Source: Burkholderiales bacterium (GTDB taxonomy: Bacteria; Pseudomonadota; Gammaproteobacteria; Burkholderiales; Burkholderiaceae_C). From it: DNA of 64,000 nt. Position 1 is the stretch's first letter. Every line of letters begins with the position of its first letter. Both the position numbers and the translations under genes were made by a program. The DNA lies in NCBI GenBank assembly GCA_003963005.1, contig RXJW01000024.1:1-64000 (forward strand), read 5' to 3'. Under the pieces are notes generated by a model. That model did no database searches and was not told the DNA's origin. It saw only the letters and a list, made by a program, of their open reading frames with translations. Of this stretch, positions 37,321-46,677 are shown one piece after another.

Positions 37321-39528
37321 ATGAACTCTGGCCTGGACTGGCAACTCCACCCTCTGGTGCCCTCTCAGGGGCTCGGCCCGCATCGCGGCGCGTGGGACAT
37401 GCTCAACGCCCGGCTGATGCGCGGCCACGGCATGCTGGACAGCGCCTTCGTCGAGGCCCTGCTCCGCCACTTCGGTGATCACGGCGCCCAGTTGGCCGTG
37501 GCGACCTCGGCCGGCGAGCCGGTCGCCATGCTGCTCTTGCATGGGGAGTCGCGCGGGCTGGGCGTCTGGGCGAGCTTCCTGCCCGCGCAAGCCCAGATCG
37601 GACCGAGCCTGCTGTCGCCTGACACCCCGCTGGACGGGCTCTTCGACGCGCTGCCGGGCTACGCCAGCGAACTGGATCTGCTGTGCAACGACCCCCGTTT
37701 CGGCGACTGGCGGGACCTGCCGGGCAACCCGACCAAGGTCCTGCCGCACGCGCTGACGATGAATGTCGCCCTGCGCGAGAGCTTCGACGACTACTGGGCC
37801 CAGCGCCCGCGCAAGCTGATCCAGAACATGCGGCGTTACCTGCGCCGGCTGCAGGCCGAAGGCGGCACCGAGCGCCTGGTGGTCGTCACGACACGCGAAG
37901 ACATGGGCGCGGCCGTGGCGCGCTACGCCGATCTGGAATGCCGTGGCTGGAAGGGCCGCGAGGGCACGGCCGTCAGCAGCGACACGCCGCAGGGGCGGTT
38001 CTACGCCGACGTGATGCGCGATTTCGCAGCTCGCGGTGAAGCCCTGGTCTACGAACTCTGGCTGGACGATCAACTGCTCGCATCGCGCATGCTGCTGATG
38101 CGCCCAGGCATGGCGGTGATGCTCAAGACCGCCTTCGACGAGCGGTTCGAGCGCTTTGCGCCGGGCCGCGTGCTGCTGCTGCGCACCCTGGAGGATCTGT
38201 TCCAGCGGACACCGGGCGCGGTCGTAGAGTTCTACACGAATGCCGATGCCGACCTGCTGGCCTGGTCGACCTCGCAGCGCTGGATCCAGCACGTCAGCGT
38301 CTACCGGCATGCCGGCTTGCCGACGCTGTTCGGTCTGTTGCGCCGAGGCTCGCGCCAGGTGCTGCGCCGCGGCGCCAGGCCGGTCGATACGGACATCATG
38401 GTGCATCGCAGCGGCGCCACGGTGGACACCTATGTCCATGTGCATGAATTGCCCCCCGACGCGCTCGCGTTGATGAGCCAGGCCGAGCAGCAGCGCGTCG
38501 AATTTGGCGCGGACTGGTACGCCAACCTGATCGACACGGTCTATGCCCGCGAGGCCAGCAAGCCGGAGGTGCGCATCCACGTGCTGCGGCGTCAGGGACG
38601 GGTCCTCGCGGTGCTGCCGACCGTGGCGCAGAACGGCTCGCTGGGGCGCGAGGTGAGCGCCCTGTCGAACTTCTACACGGCGATCTACGCACCCGCCCTC
38701 GCCGCTGATGTGGAGGCCGCCGACCTGATGCCGCTGACGCGCGTGCTCAGGCGCCAGAGCGGCCGGGCCGCCGCCTACCGCTTCGCGCCGATGGACCCGC
38801 AGTCGCGCGAGTTCACGCTGCTCCGGCGGGCGCTGTCGCTGGCCCGCCTGAGCGTGCACAGCTACTTCGCCTTCGGCAACTGGTACGAACCGGTCAACCA
38901 GGACTGGGAGAACTACCTCAAGGGCCGCAGCAGCAAGATGCGCAACACCATCAAGCGCATGGGCAAGCGCTTTGCGCAGGAGGGGGGGACGCTCGAGATC
39001 ATCCAGGGCGGCGACCGTCTGGAGGCCGGCATCGACGCCTTCCAGTCCGTCTACGCGAACAGCTGGAAGAACACCGAGCCCTACCCGGATTTCGTCCCCG
39101 GGCTCATCCGGCTGTGCGCCCGTCGCGGCTGGCTGCGCCTGGGCGTGGCCTGGCTGGACGGCGTGCCGACGGCGGCGCAGATCTGGATCACCGCCCACGG
39201 GCGCGCCAACATCGTCAAGGTGGCCTATGACGAGCGCTACAAGGCCCTGACCTCCGGCACGCTCGTCACGGCTCTGCTGATGGCGCATGCGCTCGACCAG
39301 GACCGGGTGCAGGAGGTCGACTACCTCATCGGCGATGACCCCTACAAGGCCACCTGGATGAGCGAGCGCCGTGAACGCCACGGCCTCGTGGCCTACGACC
39401 CGCTGACCCTGCGCGGTCTGCTCGGCCTGGCCCGCCAGGCCGTGGGTGAGCTGTGGCGCCGCGTGCGCCCGAAACCCGCGCCGCCCAACGACAATGCGGC
39501 CGCCAAAAGCACGAACGACAAGACCTGA
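37321..39528 (+). CDS. Tandem GNAT (CelD/BcsL-type) acyltransferase fusion
   Basis: A 735-aa protein with two related acyltransferase domains joined in one chain. The first lies at about residues 155-345, the second at about 528-715. They align by eye: DDYWAQRPRKLIQNMRRYL with ENYLKGRSSKMRNTIKRMG, then QAEGGTERL with AQEGGTLEI, and LKTAFDERF with VKVAYDERY. Such CelD-like GNATs sit in cellulose and exopolysaccharide loci and probably acylate sugars. Single-domain relatives are about 350-400 aa, so this is a duplication or gene fusion. It is coupled (TGATG overlap) to an asparagine-synthetase-like gene. Confidence 0.85.
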   Translation: MNSGLDWQLHPLVPSQGLGPHRGAWDMLNARLMRGHGMLDSAFVEALLRHFGDHGAQLAVATSAGEPVAMLLLHGESRGLGVWASFLPAQAQIGPSLLSPDTPLDGLFDALPGYASELDLLCNDPRFGDWRDLPGNPTKVLPHALTMNVALRESFDDYWAQRPRKLIQNMRRYLRRLQAEGGTERLVVVTTREDMGAAVARYADLECRGWKGREGTAVSSDTPQGRFYADVMRDFAARGEALVYELWLDDQLLASRMLLMRPGMAVMLKTAFDERFERFAPGRVLLLRTLEDLFQRTPGAVVEFYTNADADLLAWSTSQRWIQHVSVYRHAGLPTLFGLLRRGSRQVLRRGARPVDTDIMVHRSGATVDTYVHVHELPPDALALMSQAEQQRVEFGADWYANLIDTVYAREASKPEVRIHVLRRQGRVLAVLPTVAQNGSLGREVSALSNFYTAIYAPALAADVEAADLMPLTRVLRRQSGRAAAYRFAPMDPQSREFTLLRRALSLARLSVHSYFAFGNWYEPVNQDWENYLKGRSSKMRNTIKRMGKRFAQEGGTLEIIQGGDRLEAGIDAFQSVYANSWKNTEPYPDFVPGLIRLCARRGWLRLGVAWLDGVPTAAQIWITAHGRANIVKVAYDERYKALTSGTLVTALLMAHALDQDRVQEVDYLIGDDPYKATWMSERRERHGLVAYDPLTLRGLLGLARQAVGELWRRVRPKPAPPNDNAAAKSTNDKT

Positions 39529-41198
39529 TGCACGCCCACGCCCTGCCGCCCGACACCCCCTTTGCCTCCGGCGCTCCACGCTTCGCGGCGCCTGCCGCTG
39601 ACACGCTGGCCGCCTGGCAGCAGGCCTATGCCGCGAGAGGCAGCGCCTGTGCCGCAGACATCGGCGGCGAGTTCGCGGTGGCGTTGGCCCTGCCGGGCGG
39701 GGGCACCTACCTGGCCGTGGACCGCTTCGCCGTGCACAGCCTGTGCTACGCCGTGCACGACGGTCGCATGCATTTCGCGACCCGCGCCGACGAACTCGCG
39801 CGGCGGCTCGGCATCCGCGAGATCGACCCGCAGGCGATCTTCAACTACCTCTTCCACCACTGCATCCCGTCGCCGCGCACGATCTACGCCGGCATCCACC
39901 GGCTGCCCCCGGCGCACTACGCGCTGTTCGAGAACGGCCAACTGACCGTCGCGCCCTACTGGACCGCGCGCTTCGAGGAATTGCGGAGCCCGAGCTTCGA
40001 CGAACTGCGCGACGAGTTCCGCGGCATCCTGCGCTCGGCCGTCAAGGAGCGCCTGGCCGCGGACGGCCAGACCGCCTGCTTCCTGAGCGGGGGCACCGAC
40101 AGCTCCACCGTCTGCGGCCTGCTGGGCGAAGCCACCGGCAAGGCGCCGGCGAGCTACTCCATCGGCTTCGAGGCCGAGGGCTACGACGAGATGGCCTACG
40201 CCCGCATCGCGGCCAAGGCCTACGGGGCCGAGCACCACGAGTACTACGTGACCCCGGCCGACCTCGTGAAGGCCATCCCCGACGTCGCCGCCCACTACGA
40301 CCAGCCCTTCGGCAACTCCTCCGCCGTGCCGGCCTTCTACTGCGCGAGCAAGGCGCGGGCCGACGGCTACACGCGCATGCTGGCCGGCGACGGCGGCGAC
40401 GAACTCTTCGGCGGCAACACGCGCTACGCGAAGGAGCGCGTGTTCCACGTCTACAGCCAGATCCCGTCGCCGGTGCGCGCGGGCGTGCTGCATCCGCTGT
40501 TCATGAACCCGGTGACGGGCAACATCCCGCTGCTCAAGAAGGGCACGAGCTACATCCGCCAGGCGCGCGTGCCGATGCCGGACCGCATGCAGAGCTACAA
40601 CCTGCTCGACCGCCTCGGCATGGCCGACGTGCTGACGCCCGCCTTCCTGGCCGCCGTCAACACCGACGGCCCGCGCGAGCACCAGCGTGCCACCTGGGCT
40701 GCCGGCCCGCATGACGCGAGCCTCGTCAACCAGATGCTGGCCTTCGACTGGCGCTACACGCTCGCCGAGAACGACCTGCCCAAGGTCGTGGGCACGACGG
40801 CCCTGGCCGGTGTGGACGTGAGCTTCCCGCTGCTGGACACCCGGCTGCTGGACTTCTCACTGAAGCTCCCCACGAGCTACAAGCTCAAGGGACTGAAGCT
40901 GCGCTGGTTCTTCAAGGAGGCGCTGCGCGGCTTCCTGCCCGACGACATCCTGACCAAGAAGAAGCACGGCTTCGGCCTGCCCTTCGGGCCCTGGGCCGTG
41001 AAGGACGCGGCGCTGAACGCGCTGGCGGCCGAATCCCTGCGCGGCATCGTCGCGCGTGGCATCGTGCGCGCAGACTTCGTCGAGAGCCTGCTCACCCGCC
41101 GGCTCCAGGAGCATGCCGGCTACTACGGCGAGATGGTGTGGATCCTGATGATGCTGGAGCAATGGCTGCGCCGGCATGCGCCGGACTACCGGCTCTGA
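39528..41198 (+). CDS. Asparagine-synthetase-like amidotransferase without the glutaminase Cys
   Basis: ATP-dependent amide-forming enzyme of 556 aa. The synthetase half is complete: PP-loop FLSGGTDSSTVCG, YSIGFEAEGYDE, GDGGDELFGGN, and KLKGLKLRWFFKEALRGFLPDDIL...KKKHGFGLPFG. The N-terminal half is short and starts MHAHALPP, without the Met-Cys that supplies the glutamine-hydrolysing nucleophile in AsnB. It may use free ammonia, another amine donor or a partner glutaminase. Lying in a locus that makes uronic acids, it may convert a sugar carboxylate to an amide, as WbpS-type enzymes do; this is inference. Confidence 0.85.
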   Translation: MHAHALPPDTPFASGAPRFAAPAADTLAAWQQAYAARGSACAADIGGEFAVALALPGGGTYLAVDRFAVHSLCYAVHDGRMHFATRADELARRLGIREIDPQAIFNYLFHHCIPSPRTIYAGIHRLPPAHYALFENGQLTVAPYWTARFEELRSPSFDELRDEFRGILRSAVKERLAADGQTACFLSGGTDSSTVCGLLGEATGKAPASYSIGFEAEGYDEMAYARIAAKAYGAEHHEYYVTPADLVKAIPDVAAHYDQPFGNSSAVPAFYCASKARADGYTRMLAGDGGDELFGGNTRYAKERVFHVYSQIPSPVRAGVLHPLFMNPVTGNIPLLKKGTSYIRQARVPMPDRMQSYNLLDRLGMADVLTPAFLAAVNTDGPREHQRATWAAGPHDASLVNQMLAFDWRYTLAENDLPKVVGTTALAGVDVSFPLLDTRLLDFSLKLPTSYKLKGLKLRWFFKEALRGFLPDDILTKKKHGFGLPFGPWAVKDAALNALAAESLRGIVARGIVRADFVESLLTRRLQEHAGYYGEMVWILMMLEQWLRRHAPDYRL

Positions 41199-42349
41199 CG
41201 GGTCGCCAGGCGACGCGACAGGCGCTTGCCGAAGTCCTGCGCGGGCAGTTCCACCCAGCGGTGCATCAGCGCGGCCACGCCGATGCACGCCAGCAGCGCC
41301 GCCAGCGTGAGCCCGGCCAGTGGTGCCGGCGCGAGTGTCGACACGACCGGCTGCAAGCCCGCCTTCACGAGCGGGTGGAACAGATAGAGGCTGTAGGAGC
41401 AGCCTCCCAGCCAGGCCAGCGGTGAGATCCAGGCCCTGGCCGCCGACCATCCGCCCGCGTCCAGCCGGGCCTGCACGCCCAAGGTCAGCACGGCCACGCC
41501 GAAGGCAAACGCGCCGGCCCGGGTCGGCCCGTGGCCGTCGAGCCCCGGCCACACGGCACCGCCCACCGTGAGCAGCGCTCCCGCCAGCACCACCCAGCCG
41601 CCGCACCGGCGAAACGGCTCACCGCCCCGCCACGCAAAGGCCGCCGCCAGCCCGATGCCGACGATGAACTCGATGAACATCGGGCTGCTCAGCAACGTGA
41701 GCAGGGGCCACAGGCTCAGTTCCTGCACGCCCGTGGACCGGCCCACCGGCTGCGTCTGCGTGGCGTCGAGCGTGAAGTGGCCTGCCGCGGCCTGCCCGGC
41801 CAGCATCGCCGCGAGCAACAGCGCGGCCGCCACCCCACCGCGCCTCGCCCGGCTCCATGCGGTCGCGAGTGCCAGCGCGAACACCCCGTAGAACAGCAGT
41901 TCGTAGGTCAGCGTCCACGCCACGATCAGGAAGCCGTGGCCGAAATACGGCGGATGGCCGGTCTCGCGCGGCAGGAAGGCCAGGCCGCGCACGAGGTCGA
42001 TCAGGTAGGGCGGCTTGATCAGCACCAGCAAGGCCATCGCCACCCACGCCGGCAGCACGACGCGGCACAGGCGCCGGATCAGGAAGGGCAGCGCCTGGCG
42101 CGACTCGGGGGCCGCCGTGGCGTGGAAGATGATGAAGCCGGAGATCAGGAAGAAGACGTCGACCCCGACGTACCCGTACTGCGCCACCGCGGCGAGGCCC
42201 GGCGAGAACTTGACCATCCACTCCTTGAAGTGCATCAGCACGACGGCCAGGGCCGCGATGCCGCGCAGGGCCTGGAGCGCCTGCAGCGGCTCGCGCGAGG
42301 CCGACGTGCTCGCCACCTGCCCGGGTCCGCCTGGCCGCCCGGCGCTCAC
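41186..42349 (-). CDS. Acyltransferase 3 family membrane protein of the polysaccharide locus
   Basis: Integral membrane O-acyltransferase, 387 aa. It shows LRGIAALAVVLMHFKEW (with the family His), GVDVFFLISGFIIFHA, and WTLTYELLFYGVFAL, a variant of the S/T-x-x-x-E-x-x-FY motif. A GTG start at 42349 overlaps the aminotransferase stop (GTGA); its tail overlaps the convergent asparagine-synthetase-like gene by 13 bases. As the last gene of the large operon it probably O-acylates the exported glycan. Confidence 0.86.
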   Translation of the reverse strand: MSAGRPGGPGQVASTSASREPLQALQALRGIAALAVVLMHFKEWMVKFSPGLAAVAQYGYVGVDVFFLISGFIIFHATAAPESRQALPFLIRRLCRVVLPAWVAMALLVLIKPPYLIDLVRGLAFLPRETGHPPYFGHGFLIVAWTLTYELLFYGVFALALATAWSRARRGGVAAALLLAAMLAGQAAAGHFTLDATQTQPVGRSTGVQELSLWPLLTLLSSPMFIEFIVGIGLAAAFAWRGGEPFRRCGGWVVLAGALLTVGGAVWPGLDGHGPTRAGAFAFGVAVLTLGVQARLDAGGWSAARAWISPLAWLGGCSYSLYLFHPLVKAGLQPVVSTLAPAPLAGLTLAALLACIGVAALMHRWVELPAQDFGKRLSRRLATRQSR

Positions 42350-43446
42350 GCCAGCGCTTGCGCCAGCGCGGCCACGACCTGATCCTGCTGCGCTTCGGTC
42401 AGGTCGGCACTCATCGGCAGGCTCATCACCTGCTGGCTGGCCGCCACGCTGACCTCGCAGCAATCCGGGCAGCAGAACTTGGCGTACGCCGGCTGCTGGT
42501 GCAGCGGCCGCGGGTAATGGACGGCAGTGGGGATGCCGGCGTCCTTGAGCGCTGCCTGCACGGCCTCGCGCTGCGGCACGAAGACGGTGTACTGCGCCCA
42601 GACGCAGTCCCGGTCGTCCCGCACAGCCAGCAGGCGCAGGCCGCGTTCCTGCAGCGGGGCCAGCAGCTGGCGGTAGCGGGCACCGAGGCGCAGGCGCTCC
42701 GAGACCTCCCAGTCGAAGCGGTCGAGCTTGCCCAGCACGACGGCGCATTGCAGCGTGTCCATGCGGCCACCGACGCCGATGCGCGTGTGCAGGTAGCGCT
42801 GGCTCTGGCCGTGCACGCGGATCTCGCGGCAGGCCTGCGCCAGGGCGTCGTCGCTCGTGAAGATGGCGCCGCCGTCACCGTAGCAACCCAGTGGCTTGCT
42901 CGGGAAGAAGCTCGTGCAGCCAAAGGTGGAGGTGTTGCAGCTCTTGCGGCCGCGGTAGGTGGCACCGAAGCTCTGGGCAGCGTCTTCGATGACCGCCAGA
43001 CCGTGGCGCTGGGCGATGACGTTGATCGTGTCCATGTCCGCCACCTGGCCGTACAGGCTCACCGGCATGATGGCCTTCGTGCGCGGCGTGATGCGGGCTT
43101 CGATGAGGCTGGCGTCGATGTTGGCCGTGTCGGCCTCGATGTCCACGAACACGGGCACGCCCCCGGCCAGCACGATCATCTCGGCGGTCGCGGCAAAGGT
43201 GAAGGGGCTGGTGATGACCTCATCGCCGGGCTGCAGGTCCAGCGCCATCAGCGAGATCAGCAGCGCCTCGGTGCCGCTGGCCACGCTGATGCAGTGCTTG
43301 GCGCCGGTGTAGGCCGCGAGGGCGGCCTCCATCTCCTTGACCTCCGGGCCGAGGATGTACTGGCCGTGGTCCAGGACCTTCTGGATCCGGGCGTTGATGT
43401 TGTCGCGCAGAGCCGCGTACTGGCTCTTGAGGTCGATGAAGTCCAT
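42346..43446 (-). CDS. wbpE: WbpE-type PLP aminotransferase (UDP-3-oxo-uronate)
   Basis: DegT/DnrJ/EryC1/StrS aminotransferase of 366 aa. It closely matches the P. aeruginosa WbpE sequence as recalled: FIDLKSQYA at the start, HGQYILGPEVKEME, VIEDAAQSFGATYRG and CTSFFPSKPLGCYGDGGAIF with the PLP Lys in SKPLG. The proposed step is transfer of an amino group to C3 of UDP-2-acetamido-3-oxo-glucuronate. It is directly next to WbpD and WbpB homologues on the same strand, which gives strong contextual support. Confidence 0.9.
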   Translation of the reverse strand: MDFIDLKSQYAALRDNINARIQKVLDHGQYILGPEVKEMEAALAAYTGAKHCISVASGTEALLISLMALDLQPGDEVITSPFTFAATAEMIVLAGGVPVFVDIEADTANIDASLIEARITPRTKAIMPVSLYGQVADMDTINVIAQRHGLAVIEDAAQSFGATYRGRKSCNTSTFGCTSFFPSKPLGCYGDGGAIFTSDDALAQACREIRVHGQSQRYLHTRIGVGGRMDTLQCAVVLGKLDRFDWEVSERLRLGARYRQLLAPLQERGLRLLAVRDDRDCVWAQYTVFVPQREAVQAALKDAGIPTAVHYPRPLHQQPAYAKFCCPDCCEVSVAASQQVMSLPMSADLTEAQQDQVVAALAQALA

Positions 43447-44037
43447 TCAGCGCTGCTCGATGAGTTGGAGTTGCTGGCCGGCGAGGCGGTAGAGGTCGCC
43501 GGTGTGGGGGCAGACGGCCTCGACGGGGGCGTCGCTGGCCAGCGGGAGGGCCAGGCGCTCGCCGAAGCGGCTCATCCAGCCGATCTGCCGGGCCGGCACG
43601 CCGACCATCAGGGCGAAGTCGGGCACGTCGCGATTGATGACCGCACCCGCGCCGATGAAGGCGTAGCGGCCGACGGTCGTGCCGCAGACGATCGTCGAGT
43701 TGGCACCGAGCGTGGCGCCCTGGCGCACGACCGTGCGCCGGTACTCGTCCTTGCGCGTGACGGCCGAGCGCGGGTTGTAGACGTTGGTGAACACCATGCT
43801 CGGGCCGCAGAAGACATCGTCTTCCAGCGTGACCGCGTCATACACCGACACGTTGTTCTGGATCTTGACGTTGTTGCCGATGGCCACGTCATTCCCGACG
43901 AAGACGTTCTGCCCGAACGAGCAGCGCTCGCCGATGCGGGCACCCGCGCTGATGTGCACGAAATGCCAGACCCGGCAGCCGTCGCCGAGCTGGGCGCCGT
44001 CGTCGACGATGGCGCTGGGATGGATGGTGGTCGCCAT
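43447..44037 (-). CDS. wbpD: WbpD-type hexapeptide N-acetyltransferase
   Basis: Left-handed beta-helix acetyltransferase, 196 aa, built from hexapeptide repeats ([33 protein letters not shown], ...). The size and the closing [18 protein letters not shown] match UDP-2-acetamido-3-amino-uronate N-acetyltransferase (WbpD/WlbB). It acts after WbpE to make UDP-GlcNAc3NAcA. A zinc-ribbon-like tail holds [12 protein letters not shown]. Start 44037 is three bases from the wbpB-like stop; its stop touches the WbpE-like ATG. Confidence 0.9.
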   Translation of the reverse strand: MATTIHPSAIVDDGAQLGDGCRVWHFVHISAGARIGERCSFGQNVFVGNDVAIGNNVKIQNNVSVYDAVTLEDDVFCGPSMVFTNVYNPRSAVTRKDEYRRTVVRQGATLGANSTIVCGTTVGRYAFIGAGAVINRDVPDFALMVGVPARQIGWMSRFGERLALPLASDAPVEAVCPHTGDLYRLAGQQLQLIEQR

Positions 44038-44039
44038 GC

Positions 44040-45110
44040 TCAGTAGGCCAGCGGCAGGTTGATGCGCTTGCCGTCGCGGGCGCTCATGTAGAGCGCGATC
44101 AGCAGCTCCAGCGACTTCAGGCCCTCGCGGCCGTCGGTCTCGGGCTGGGCCTCGCCGCGCAGGGTCTTGATGACGTTGTCGTAGTACAGCGGGTGGCCGA
44201 AGCCGTAGACCGAGGTGGTCTGGTAGCTGGCGTCCTTGATGAGCGCATCCATGTCGTGCGGCGTGTCGAAGTCCCAGTGCTGGATCTCGTTGACGGCCAG
44301 GCCACCGACACGCACCGAGCCTTTCTCGCCGAGCAGCGTGATGGAACCTTCGAGGTTCTTCGGGTAGGTCAGCATGCTGACGTTGACCGTGCCCATCGCG
44401 CCGTTGCGCCACTTGAGCGCCGCCACGCCGCTGTCTTCCACCTCGATGTTGCGGGCCAAGGTGCCGGTGTAGGCCATGACGCTTTCCACCGGGCCGCAGA
44501 TCCAGTCGAGCAGGTCGACGTAATGACTGGCCTGGTTCATGAAGGCGCCGCCGTCGAACTCCCAGGTGCCGCGCCATTCGGCGCTGTCGTAGTAGGACTG
44601 CGGGCGCGTCCAGAACACATTGACGGCAATGTTGTAGAGCCGGCCGAAGCGCCCGGCCGAGACGGCCTGCTTGAGCAGTTGCAGCGTCGGGTTGCGGCGG
44701 TTCTGTTTCACGACGAAGAGGCGCACGCCGGCGTCATCGCAGGCCTTGACCATCGCCAGGCCGTCCTGCCAGCGCGTGGCCATGGGCTTTTCGGTCATCA
44801 CATCGAGCCCGGCGCGGGCCACCTCGATGGCCTGGCGCGGATGCAGGCCGCTCGGCGTGGTGAGCACGACGCAATCCACGCCCAGCTCGGCCTTGGCGGC
44901 CAGCAGCTCCGTCAACGACGCAAAGCCACGGGCGCCGGTCTTGGCCACGGCGGCCGCGAGCACGGCCGGATCGACGTCGCAGACCGCCACCAGCTCCGCG
45001 CGCTCGCCATGCTTCTTGATCGCCTCGATGTGGTTCTGCGCGATGCGGCCGCAGCCGATCAGCGCGAAGCGCACCCGGCGGTCAGTGATCGGAGGACGGT
45101 TCTGTTGCAT
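44040..45110 (-). CDS. wbpB: WbpB/WlbA-type sugar-nucleotide oxidoreductase
   Basis: Gfo/Idh/MocA-family NAD-dependent dehydrogenase, 356 aa. The Rossmann start is [17 protein letters not shown], the active-site region is [12 protein letters not shown] (EKP motif), and later [12 protein letters not shown] and [15 protein letters not shown] are typical of WlbA/WbpB. It oxidises C3 of UDP-GlcNAcA and feeds WbpE. First of three adjacent pathway genes. A dehydrogenase for the preceding C6 oxidation is found 15 kb away in this window. Confidence 0.9.
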   Translation of the reverse strand: MQQNRPPITDRRVRFALIGCGRIAQNHIEAIKKHGERAELVAVCDVDPAVLAAAVAKTGARGFASLTELLAAKAELGVDCVVLTTPSGLHPRQAIEVARAGLDVMTEKPMATRWQDGLAMVKACDDAGVRLFVVKQNRRNPTLQLLKQAVSAGRFGRLYNIAVNVFWTRPQSYYDSAEWRGTWEFDGGAFMNQASHYVDLLDWICGPVESVMAYTGTLARNIEVEDSGVAALKWRNGAMGTVNVSMLTYPKNLEGSITLLGEKGSVRVGGLAVNEIQHWDFDTPHDMDALIKDASYQTTSVYGFGHPLYYDNVIKTLRGEAQPETDGREGLKSLELLIALYMSARDGKRINLPLAY

Positions 45111-45125
45111 AGGGACACCTGAAGA

Positions 45126-46610
45126 CTAGGAATTCTGGGGAGGATTGTCGGTACTTCCGCGCCGCCACCGACGCGTCAGACGCGCAAACGCGGGGTCGGC
45201 GGCCAGAGGATGTCGGCACCAGCCCAGCGCCAGCAGCCACGAGACGCAGCAGCTGACGATGCCCAGCAGGAACCAGGGCAGCGGCAGCGGCTGCCCGGCA
45301 TCCCGGGGATGGACGAGCAGCAGCAGGCCCGGCAACACCAGGGACAGCAGGGCCACCGCGGCGCTGCGCGCGAGCTGCCGGCGCAGGGCGGGCCAATCGT
45401 TCGGCAGGAAGCGGGCCTTGACGCCGTACACCAGCGGCACCTGCAGCGCGATGGCGACGACCAGTGCCGCGGCACAGGCCCAGGGCTCGCGCCACCAGGC
45501 CGCCGCGGCCACGATCAGGGCGGCGCGGGTGGGCTGGAACACCACTTCCATGCGCGTGAGCAGGTCCATGCGCCCCATCGCGGTCATCAGGTTGCCGACC
45601 AGGCTGATCGCCGCCGCCATGGCCCCGGCGAGGCAGAAGATGGGCACCAGCGGTGCGGCGGCATCCCACTGCGGACCGAACAGCAGCCGCAGCGTTTCAA
45701 GCGCGTAGAGCGACACGAAACCGTAGAACGGCCAGGCCACGACACAGACGTAGGTCACGCTGGTCACGTACAGCGGCTCCATCGCCTGGTGCTCGCGCAC
45801 CGCCTTGGCATAGACCGGATAGGCCACGTTGCGCACCGCCCCCATCAGGTCGCGGTGGAACAGGTTCATCAGCCCCTGCGCGCGGCTCAGCATGGCCACC
45901 GGGGTGAATCCCATGAGCTTGCCCACGGCCAGGTCGTTGATGTCCATCGACACCGAGGTGACGACGCCCACCAGGGAACTCTGCGCGCCGAACTTGAAGA
46001 GGCTGCGCCATTTCGACAGGCCCGGCCGCAGCACCCGGCGCTCGCCCTGCGCCCACCAGGCGGCGAACCCCGTCGTGGCGCTCACCACCAGCGTGCCCAC
46101 GACCAGGCCGGTCGGCCCGAAACCCGCCCAGGCGAGGCCGACACTCGTCACGGCCCCCGCCAGCGTGGCGACGAAGTTCACCACGGCCAGCGCCTTGAAG
46201 GCCAGGCGACGGCGCAGCAGCGCCAGCGAGATCGTCGAGAACGGCAGCAGCAGGAAATTGAACGCGGCCAGCCGGAGCAGGTCGCGCATGCGCGGCTCGT
46301 TGTAGTAGCCCGCCACCCAGGGTGCCAGCACGAACACCACCAGGCCGAGCCCCACGCCGATGAGCAGGGTGACGCCGATGGCCGTGCGGACGTGGTCGTC
46401 GGTGAGGTCCTTTTCCTGGATGAGGTAGCTCGCCACGCCGAAATCGCGCAGCACCTGGGCGATGCTCATGACGGCCAGCGTCACCGAGTACACGCCGATC
46501 TCGTCCGGCGTCAGCAGCCGCGCGATCAGCAGGTTGCTGGCGAGATTGATCGCAATCAGCGCATAGCGCTCGGCGAAGGAGAACAGCAGCGCGCTGCGCA
46601 CCCCGGTCAT
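45126..46610 (-). CDS. Wzx-type polysaccharide flippase
   Basis: Inner membrane lipid-linked oligosaccharide exporter of the polysaccharide transport / MviN superfamily, 494 aa with about 12-14 helices. It begins RSALLFSFAERYALIAINLASNLLIARLLTPDEIGVYS, typical of WzxC-like flippases. It is expected to move the undecaprenyl-linked repeat unit across the membrane before polymerisation. The ATG at 46610 follows the upstream glycosyltransferase gene by 67 bases, the longest gap in this operon. Earlier frames overlap that gene and look like shadows. Confidence 0.9.
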   Translation of the reverse strand: MTGVRSALLFSFAERYALIAINLASNLLIARLLTPDEIGVYSVTLAVMSIAQVLRDFGVASYLIQEKDLTDDHVRTAIGVTLLIGVGLGLVVFVLAPWVAGYYNEPRMRDLLRLAAFNFLLLPFSTISLALLRRRLAFKALAVVNFVATLAGAVTSVGLAWAGFGPTGLVVGTLVVSATTGFAAWWAQGERRVLRPGLSKWRSLFKFGAQSSLVGVVTSVSMDINDLAVGKLMGFTPVAMLSRAQGLMNLFHRDLMGAVRNVAYPVYAKAVREHQAMEPLYVTSVTYVCVVAWPFYGFVSLYALETLRLLFGPQWDAAAPLVPIFCLAGAMAAAISLVGNLMTAMGRMDLLTRMEVVFQPTRAALIVAAAAWWREPWACAAALVVAIALQVPLVYGVKARFLPNDWPALRRQLARSAAVALLSLVLPGLLLLVHPRDAGQPLPLPWFLLGIVSCCVSWLLALGWCRHPLAADPAFARLTRRWRRGSTDNPPQNS

Positions 46611-46677
46611 GCCCGGCACCTCCAGCGCGACAGCGCGCCCGCCTGCAGGGGCACCCGCCGCCGCAACGCCGGCAGGC

